A stretch of DNA of 64,000 nt from JAJFFW01 sp038531315 (GTDB lineage Bacteria > Pseudomonadota > Alphaproteobacteria > Caulobacterales > Parvularculaceae): NCBI GenBank assembly GCA_038531315.1, contig JBCBBT010000007.1, positions 1 to 64,000 on the forward strand. Direction: 5' to 3'. The notes below the pieces were generated by a model, which saw only the letters and a program-made list of their open reading frames with translations, searched no databases and had not been told where the DNA came from. Shown piece after piece: positions 58,284 through 64,000 of the stretch (positions within the stretch are counted from its first letter, which is position 1; each line of letters opens with the position of its first letter). Made by a program: the position numbers and the translations under genes.

Positions 58284-59288
58284 TTAGTCGAGCGCTTCTT
58301 TGATGAGATCATCAATAAAGCCGTCAACGGTTAAACCTTCCGCACGCGCTGTAAAATTGAGCGCCATCCGGTGGCGCAGGATAGGCTGCGCCAGGCGCAC
58401 GATATCGTCCAGCGAGGGCGCGCTTCGCCCGTCAATCAGCGCCGCGGCGCGCGCGGCCAGCGTGAAGGCCTGACTGGCGCGCGGACCAGGCCCCCAGGCG
58501 ACAAATTCGCGAACGCGCGCGCTTGCGTCTTCCGTCGGCCGCGCCGCGCGCACCAGCCGCAATATCGTATCGATAATCTGGTCGCCGATCGGCATCGCAC
58601 GCACAATATTCTGTGCACGAATTAAATCATCCGGCGACAAAATCGCCTCCGCGCTTTTCTGTTCGGCGCCCGTCGTGGCGCTCAACATCTGTTTTTCCGC
58701 TTTGAGATCAGGATAGCCGACATCGATCTGAAGCAGAAAACGGTCAAGCTGCGCTTCGGGAAGGGGGTAGGTGCCTTCTTGTTCGATCGGGTTTTGCGTG
58801 GCGAGGACATGAAACGGGCGCGGCAGGTCATGTTGTTCGCCGGCGACGGTCACATGTTTTTCCTGCATCGCCTGCAATAACGCCGATTGCGTGCGCGGGC
58901 TTGCGCGGTTGATTTCGTCGGCCATCAGAAGTTGAGCGAATATCGGGCCCGGAATAAACCTGAACGCGCGTTTGCCTTCGTTGGTTTCTTCAAGGACTTC
59001 GGACCCCAGAATGTCGCCGGGCATCAGATCGGGTGTAAATTGAACCCGCTTTGAGGTCATGCCGAGGAGACCGCCGATAGAGGTGACAAGCAAGGTCTTC
59101 GCCAGTCCCGGCGCGCCGACAAGCAGACCATGACCGCCGGCGGCGAGCGTCGTCAGGGTCAGGCTCAAGACCTCGTCCTGACCGAAGATAATGCCGCGCA
59201 GATGATCGGACGCGAGAGAAAATTTCTCCGAGATTTCCGAAAAGTCGCGAACGAGATCGGTATTGGTCTCTGTATCGATGTCTGACAT
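58284..59288 (-). CDS. MoxR-family AAA+ ATPase
   Basis: A 334-residue AAA+ ATPase. Walker A is GAPGLAKT (58-65), Walker B LLMADEINRA (about 118-127), sensor 1 LATQNPIEQEGTYPLPEAQLDRF and the C-terminal lid domain follow. MoxR ATPases assist folding or metal loading of VWA-domain proteins. It is the first gene of a four-gene minus-strand operon (moxR, DUF58, DUF4159, GATase-like). The start ATG at 59288 is the only one consistent with the family N-terminus. Confidence 0.95.
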   Translation of the reverse strand: MSDIDTETNTDLVRDFSEISEKFSLASDHLRGIIFGQDEVLSLTLTTLAAGGHGLLVGAPGLAKTLLVTSIGGLLGMTSKRVQFTPDLMPGDILGSEVLEETNEGKRAFRFIPGPIFAQLLMADEINRASPRTQSALLQAMQEKHVTVAGEQHDLPRPFHVLATQNPIEQEGTYPLPEAQLDRFLLQIDVGYPDLKAEKQMLSATTGAEQKSAEAILSPDDLIRAQNIVRAMPIGDQIIDTILRLVRAARPTEDASARVREFVAWGPGPRASQAFTLAARAAALIDGRSAPSLDDIVRLAQPILRHRMALNFTARAEGLTVDGFIDDLIKEALD

Positions 59289-59772
59289 TTGCGCCTTTCT
59301 TTGGCCGGCGGTTCAAAAGCGACAAAGGCCGCAACGAAAAATCGGGCGCGCCGCCCTCTTTATGACGAATACGATGCAGGCCTCGCGCCACGTGGAGGCC
59401 TTTCCCGTCTCAGGCAAGCTAGAGCTGCGCGCGGCCCGGCCCCTCGATATCGATGGTTGCTATCGCGATGACAAGGCGCAATTGCGTCACGGGCCTGCGG
59501 CGAGGTCGGGGCTTCATTCTGTCGCGACAAATGTAGCATATTTTTCAGGCCTTTCCGACCCACTTCGACCGGTCGACGGCTCTGATTGTCGCAAAGACCC
59601 CGCACTGCTCTTGCACTAAGCGGCCGTCTCCACAAATGTTACCGGAAAGCAAAGCGGCGTTATTGCCGCATTAATGGCCATCTGTAATGATGGTCGCCCG
59701 AAGGGGATAATAACGGTGACCCGCCTGACGGCGCGTTTGTCGTGCGCCCGAAAACTGGAAGGGTCATTACTT
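59289..59772. other. Gene-poor divergent region between moxR and sppA
   Basis: No convincing gene is seen in these 484 bases. Open frames exist (for example 59263-59619 on the plus strand), but their composition is unlike a real protein. A 7-bp inverted repeat (aggcctc / gaggcct) lies near 59376-59400. The promoters of moxR and sppA should be here. Confidence 0.6.
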
Positions 59773-61674
59773 GTGCCTTTAAACGCGTCTTCGACTTCTC
59801 AAAATTTGTCGGTCTGGGGTTTCATCAAAGGGTTCGGGAAACTCGTCGTCGGCCTGTTGCTGCTGTTGCAGGGCATTGTCGGTCTTGTCGTTCTGTTGCT
59901 CGTGTTGGGACTGTTTGGCGCCGCGATGAATAACGCCGGCGGCAAAGACGTCGTCAAAGTGCCGCAGGACGCCGCCCTCGTCCTCAATCCCAAGGGCGTG
60001 CTCGTTGAGCAGGCCGAAACGGTCGATCCTTTCGAGGAAGTGATTGAAGAGGCCTTCGGCGCCGATGAGCCGTCGCAAGTCGAGGTTCACGATCTCGTGC
60101 GTGTTATTCGCAAAGCCAAAGACGACGCCCGCATCAAGTCAATCGTACTCGACCTGGGCGAGCTTTATGTGCCCGCGTTCAGCGCGTCGAAACTGCATTA
60201 CGTGGCCCAGGAGCTGGACGCCTTCCGCGCGGCTGAAAAAGAGATTATCGCCGTCGGCGATTTCTACAGCCAGGAGCAATATTTTCTGGCTGCGCGCGCC
60301 AACGAAATTTACATGAACGATTATGGCAATGTCGTCCTGTTCGGCTATGGCCGTTACGGCACCTATATCAAATCGCTGTTTGAAAAACTGAAGATCACCA
60401 GCCACGTATTCCGTGTCGGGACGTTCAAGTCAGCGATCGAACCCTTCATTCGCGATGACATGTCGGAAGAAGCCAAGGCGGCCAACCTCGCTTTTTTGAA
60501 TGTGCTCTGGGACCAGTATGCGCGTTCGGTCGAAAGCGCGCGGGGCCTCGACCAGGGCGCGGTTGCGACCTACGCGAACGAACTCGGATCGATCATGCGC
60601 GAAAATGGCGGCGACTTCGCCAAAGCAGCTGTTTCGTCCGGTCTGATCGACGGTCTGAAATCGCGTCCAGAACAGCTCGCATTGCTGAAAGAAAAATTCG
60701 GTGCTGACAAGGACGGCAAGTCTTTCAAGAAAATCGTCCTTAGCGACTATCTTGAAGCGATTGGCGAGCCGGAAGACACCGACGCGCCGAATGTCGCTGT
60801 CGTCACCGCCGCGGGCCCGATTGTCGACGGCGAGCAGCCTGTCGGCGCAGCAGCGGGCGGCGATACGGTCGCGAAATTTCTGAAAAAGGCCCTCGAAGAC
60901 GATAATGTGAAAGCGGTTGTCTTGCGGGTCGACAGTCCTGGCGGATCGGCCTTCGCCTCTGAGATTATCCGCGAAGGCGTGCTGGCGCTGAAGGCGGCGA
61001 ACAAGCCGGTCGTTGTATCCATGGGCTCGCTCGCGGCGTCAGGCGGCTACTGGATTTCAGCGCCCGCAGACGAGATCTGGGCTGCGCCGACAACGATTAC
61101 GGGGTCGATCGGTATCTTCGGCGTCTTTAACACCTTCGAAAACAGCGCCGCCGAACTCGGCGTTTACACCGACGGCGTCGGCACCACCGAGCTCGCGCCG
61201 ATCCTCGCCACCGGCATCGGGCCGCTCCCGGCGTCGGCGGCTGATATTATTCAGCAGTCGGTTGAAAACGGCTATGAACGCTTTCTCGGCGTCGTCGGCG
61301 AGGGGCGTTCGCTTGATCGCGATTATGTCGATGAAATCGGACAGGGCCGCGTCTGGATCGGCGGCAAGGCGCAGGACCTGAAGCTGGTCGACAAGATCGG
61401 CAGCTTCGACGAGGCCGTCGCGGCGGCGGCTGCGCTCGCGAAACTGGAAAAGTATGACACGGTCGACATGATTGAGCGCGTCAGTCCTTTTGAGAAGTTT
61501 TTCTCTCAGTCCTCTGTTCGCGCCATGAAAGCCATGGGCTTCAAGAAAGACACGATCTCCGCGCACAGCTCATCATTGCGCAAACTGATCAATGCGGCCG
61601 ACGAACAAATCGAATTCTTCGATCAGTTCAACGACCCGAACGCGACCTATGCGCGGTGCCTCGCATGTGGTTAA
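59773..61674 (+). CDS. sppA: Signal peptide peptidase SppA, long form
   Basis: A membrane-bound serine protease that degrades leftover signal peptides. The 633-residue protein has one N-terminal helix (about 25-50) and two tandem ClpP-fold halves. The catalytic Lys219 is in GTFKSAIEPF (N-terminal half) and the nucleophile Ser423 in AASGGYWI (C-terminal half), as in E. coli SppA. The GTG at 59773 is chosen because GGAAGGG lies eight bases upstream and it sits just before the membrane segment; the frame is open 99 bases further upstream. The C-terminus ends in RCLACG. Confidence 0.9.
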   Translation: MPLNASSTSQNLSVWGFIKGFGKLVVGLLLLLQGIVGLVVLLLVLGLFGAAMNNAGGKDVVKVPQDAALVLNPKGVLVEQAETVDPFEEVIEEAFGADEPSQVEVHDLVRVIRKAKDDARIKSIVLDLGELYVPAFSASKLHYVAQELDAFRAAEKEIIAVGDFYSQEQYFLAARANEIYMNDYGNVVLFGYGRYGTYIKSLFEKLKITSHVFRVGTFKSAIEPFIRDDMSEEAKAANLAFLNVLWDQYARSVESARGLDQGAVATYANELGSIMRENGGDFAKAAVSSGLIDGLKSRPEQLALLKEKFGADKDGKSFKKIVLSDYLEAIGEPEDTDAPNVAVVTAAGPIVDGEQPVGAAAGGDTVAKFLKKALEDDNVKAVVLRVDSPGGSAFASEIIREGVLALKAANKPVVVSMGSLAASGGYWISAPADEIWAAPTTITGSIGIFGVFNTFENSAAELGVYTDGVGTTELAPILATGIGPLPASAADIIQQSVENGYERFLGVVGEGRSLDRDYVDEIGQGRVWIGGKAQDLKLVDKIGSFDEAVAAAAALAKLEKYDTVDMIERVSPFEKFFSQSSVRAMKAMGFKKDTISAHSSSLRKLINAADEQIEFFDQFNDPNATYARCLACG

Positions 61675-61739
61675 GACGCCGCTTGCCCAGCGAAAATTAA
61701 ACCTGAACAGCGTCGCGCCAATGCGGCGCTGTTTTGCTT

Positions 61740-62309
61740 ATGACCGATCTCATTTCATACGCCGCAGAACTTGAAGACCTTGCCGGGGCCGGGCGGTTGC
61801 CGCCGGTCGAGCAATGGCGGCCTGAACGGACCGGCGTTGTCGACATTGTCATTCAATCCGACGGCGTCTGGCGCCACGAAGGCGCACTGATCCGGAACGC
61901 GAAACTCGTCCGGTTGTTTTCAACGATTTTGCGCAAGGACGGCGACGACTTTTATCTCGTCACGCCGGCGGAGCGATTGAAGATCACTGTTGAAGATGCG
62001 CCCTTTGTCGCCGTCGCCATGCGCGTCGAGGACGATCGCCTCATTTTCAGGACAAATCTCGGTGATCGGGTGACGGCTGGCGAGGATCACGCCTTATTCA
62101 TGCGCCAACGGGATGGCGCCGTCACGCCCGCGCCCTATATCCATGTGCGCAACGGGCTTGATGCGCGTCTTGGGCGGCCTGTCTATTTTGAGCTTGCCGA
62201 GCGGGTGGAACACCGCACAGTCGCGGGCGAGCCCGTTCTGGGCGTTGCATCGGGCGCTGCGTTTTTCCCGCTGGAGCCGCTCGCGGCGTCAACGCCTCAG
62301 ATCCAATAA
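61740..62309 (+). CDS. DUF1285 protein
   Basis: A 189-residue cytoplasmic protein with the DUF1285 motifs: PPVEQWRPERTGVVDIVI, GVWRHEGALIRNAKLVRLFSTILRKDGDDFYLVTPAERLKI (about residues 42-82), and FMRQRDGAVTPAPYIHVRNGLDARLGRPVYFEL. A beta-rich fold is known for this family but no biochemical function. The start ATG at 61740 is used; another Met two codons earlier is possible. Together with the Nudix and cca genes it forms a conserved alphaproteobacterial neighbourhood. Confidence 0.88.
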   Translation: MTDLISYAAELEDLAGAGRLPPVEQWRPERTGVVDIVIQSDGVWRHEGALIRNAKLVRLFSTILRKDGDDFYLVTPAERLKITVEDAPFVAVAMRVEDDRLIFRTNLGDRVTAGEDHALFMRQRDGAVTPAPYIHVRNGLDARLGRPVYFELAERVEHRTVAGEPVLGVASGAAFFPLEPLAASTPQIQ

Positions 62310-62368
62310 TCAGCACCATGCATTTTGGGCTGACATAGAAGAAGCCCGCGGGCGACACAGGCGATTTA

Positions 62369-63016
62369 ATGAGTGAGACCACTTTAGTGAATGCAAGGCC
62401 GGATATCCTGAAGGCGCACATTCAGAGCAATTTGCGCCACGCATCCGCGCAGCGCATTCGCGCCCTGTTTTCAGAGATCAATCCGGATCTTGTCGGCGAT
62501 ACGCTGTTTGAAAGCCGCTGGAGCGACATTCGCAAAGACGCAGCCGTCTTGGTGCCGATTGTTGCGCGCGAAGAGCCGACGGTCCTCCTCACCGTGCGGT
62601 CGTCCAAGACGCCCTCCCATGCCGGGCAGATCGCATTTCCGGGCGGGCGCGTTCAGCCGGAGGATGCGGACCGAACGGCGACGGCGCTGCGCGAGGCTGA
62701 AGAAGAAGTCGCGATCCCCCGCGGCGACGTCGATGTCGTCGGCGCGCTCGGCGTGCACAAGGGCGGGCTCGGATTTTCCGTGACGCCGGTGATCGGCGTC
62801 GTGCCGCCGGCGGTTGCATTCAAAGCATGCCCGCGCGAAGTTGCCGAAATTTTTGAAGTGCCGCTTTCTTTTGTCGCCAACCTCGATAATCACATCACGG
62901 AGGAGCGCGAGCATAAAGGCGTCAAGTACAATATGTTCGCCGCGCCTTACGGGCGCTTTCATATCTGGGGACTGACGGCCGGGATCTTGAGAACATTTGC
63001 TGAAACGCTGCAATAG
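62369..63016 (+). CDS. Nudix CoA pyrophosphatase
   Basis: A 215-residue Nudix hydrolase. The Nudix box runs from GGRVQPEDADRT to REAEEEVAI (about residues 91-116), with the UPF0035 signature LLTVRSSKTPSHAGQIAFPGGRV just before it, which marks the NUDT7/CoA diphosphatase branch. It probably splits CoA or acyl-CoA to 3'-phospho-ADP and phosphopantetheine. cca begins 51 bases downstream and a DUF1285 gene lies 59 bases upstream. Confidence 0.92.
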   Translation: MSETTLVNARPDILKAHIQSNLRHASAQRIRALFSEINPDLVGDTLFESRWSDIRKDAAVLVPIVAREEPTVLLTVRSSKTPSHAGQIAFPGGRVQPEDADRTATALREAEEEVAIPRGDVDVVGALGVHKGGLGFSVTPVIGVVPPAVAFKACPREVAEIFEVPLSFVANLDNHITEEREHKGVKYNMFAAPYGRFHIWGLTAGILRTFAETLQ

Positions 63017-63067
63017 GCGCGCGCCCGCTTTACAAGCGCGGCGGGCCCATGTTCTGTGATCAACGCC

Positions 63068-64000
63068 ATGAAAGAGGAATTTATTCCACTCGCTGAGTTT
63101 GGCCCTGATCGGGCGGCGGCGTTCAGCTGGGCGCGTGGCGGTCCCGCCGCCGTCGTCATCGACGCGCTTGTTCAATCCCAACCGCGCCGGGCGCCGGGCG
63201 CCGTTGCGCGGTTTGTCGGCGGATGCGTGCGCGACAGTCTTCTTGGAACGCCGCCGAAAGATATCGACGTCGCGACGGTTTTAACGCCCGCACAAGTGAC
63301 GGCCGCGCTGGCTCATGCTCGCCTGCGCGCCGCGCCGACGGGGATCGATCATGGAACCGTGACCGCGGTCGCCGAAGGGGTCCCGGTTGAGATAACAACG
63401 CTGCGGGCAGACGTCTCGACAGACGGCCGGCGCGCAACCGTTGCATTCACTGAGGATTGGTCTGTTGACGCGCGCCGGCGCGATTTCACTGTCAATGCGC
63501 TCTATCTGACGCCCGCGCTAACGGTCTTCGATCCGGTCGGCGGGCTCGACGATTTACAAAAGAACCGTGTGCGGTTCATTGGCGACGCCGGCCAGCGCAT
63601 CCGGGAAGACTATCTGCGGATATTGCGCTTCTTCCGCTTTTCAGCGCGCTTTGCGAGCGCGTTCGATGAGGCCGGCCTTGCGGCTTGCACGCGCCTCCAA
63701 GACGGCCTTCGCTCGCTTTCCGCTGAACGGGTCGGCAGCGAATTGTCATTGATCCTCGCTCTACCGAATGCGCCGCGCGCCGTTCAGGTGATGGCTGAGT
63801 GCGGCGTCCTCGCGACAGTTTTTCAAGACGCCGCCTTCAAGCACGGCGCGGATGTGTCTGCGTTCGCCCGGCTTAAGGAATATGATCCGTCTGCTGAGGC
63901 CGAACTCGGGTTTGCGGTGCTTTTTGGCGCGCCGGATGAGCTGAATGAGGCCGACGGCGGCAAAACCATTGAGATGGCGCTCAGACTATCCAACAGGGCG
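63068..64000 (+). CDS. cca: CCA tRNA nucleotidyltransferase, 5' part
   Basis: The gene starts at the ATG at 63068 and is still open at the window edge, giving 311 residues. The polymerase beta-type head domain has ARFVGGCVRDSLLGTPPKDIDVAT with the metal-binding DID, and EITTLRAD, RRRDFTVNALYL, FDPVGGLDDL and the helix REDYLRILRFFRFSARF. This is the class II (bacterial) CCA/poly(A) polymerase family. It adds or repairs the 3' CCA of tRNAs. The C-terminal part is missing only because the window ends. Confidence 0.93.
   Translation, partial: MKEEFIPLAEFGPDRAAAFSWARGGPAAVVIDALVQSQPRRAPGAVARFVGGCVRDSLLGTPPKDIDVATVLTPAQVTAALAHARLRAAPTGIDHGTVTAVAEGVPVEITTLRADVSTDGRRATVAFTEDWSVDARRRDFTVNALYLTPALTVFDPVGGLDDLQKNRVRFIGDAGQRIREDYLRILRFFRFSARFASAFDEAGLAACTRLQDGLRSLSAERVGSELSLILALPNAPRAVQVMAECGVLATVFQDAAFKHGADVSAFARLKEYDPSAEAELGFAVLFGAPDELNEADGGKTIEMALRLSNRA

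Noticed and set aside
59263..59619. Plus-strand open frame of 118 codons between moxR and sppA
   Set aside because: It begins inside moxR in antisense, has no ribosome site, and its composition is not protein-like. The region is treated as a promoter area.
62471..63181. Minus-strand open frame of 236 codons across the Nudix and cca genes
   Set aside because: It spans two real genes and their spacer in antisense and is rich in Arg and His, typical of a mirror frame.

Overview
The window reads as chromosomal DNA of a free-living alphaproteobacterium, most likely near Caulobacterales, Parvularculales or Hyphomonadales. The signs are a CcrM-type GANTC methyltransferase downstream of rnhB, the phosphotransferase ChpT, CtrA-type TTAA boxes, a DUF4167 protein, EI-Ntr (PtsP), a tRNA-His with A73 and no encoded G-1, and a PEP-CTERM-like protein ending in VPLPAAAWLF. 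Gene density is high and there is no insertion sequence, prophage, CRISPR array or rRNA. The taxonomic placement is inferred from gene content only.

Layout. 1-8.7 kb: end of a PEP-CTERM protein with a strong terminator, then envelope sugar genes (nucleotide-sugar dehydrogenase, kdsD, kdsB plus a histidine phosphatase, kdsA, rfbA, rfbC) and a pair of small glycosyltransferases. 8.9-12 kb: a PA0069-type radical SAM protein, rnhB and ccrM, with a perfect CtrA box before rnhB and a cluster of GANTC sites before ccrM. 12-15.5 kb: nuoA-B-C-D on the minus strand, with a small membrane protein and a GFA-family protein inserted among them. 15.6-19 kb: two divergent XRE regulators around an AT-rich region with palindromes, tRNA-His, an M48 lipoprotein and an HNH protein. 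19-21.2 kb: a deletion junction that joins the 3' end of an alkA-like gene to a patatin gene lacking most of its cNMP-binding domain. 21.2-34.7 kb: housekeeping genes (ubiG, lysC, ptsP, an HTH-TonB fusion, ispG, prfA, prmC, DUF4167, an SDR, clpB).

34.7-41.8 kb: an M23 peptidase, the ydbH-ynbE-ydbL envelope lipid-transport set, then chpT and a receiver protein. 41.8-49.2 kb: CoA metabolism (CaiB/BaiF transferase, acyl-CoA synthetase), a methyltransferase, a gamma-carbonic anhydrase, a small VapE-like orphan, and hppD-marR-lipase. 49.3-52.2 kb: cutA, queC-queE-queD and a helical orphan. 52.4-59.3 kb: a MoxR-DUF58-DUF4159-membrane protein operon. 59.8-64 kb: sppA, a DUF1285 gene, a Nudix CoA pyrophosphatase and the start of cca, which runs off the window.

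No complete new multi-gene defence or biosynthetic system is evident. The observations most worth checking are the alkA/patatin junction at about 19.12 kb, two probable non-AUG starts (ATT for the SDR, CTG or ATT for queE), the dense GANTC and CtrA sites around rnhB-ccrM, the genes inserted into nuo, a histidine phosphatase placed where KDO-8-P phosphatase would be expected, the HTH-TonB fusion, and the orphan VapE-like domain protein.
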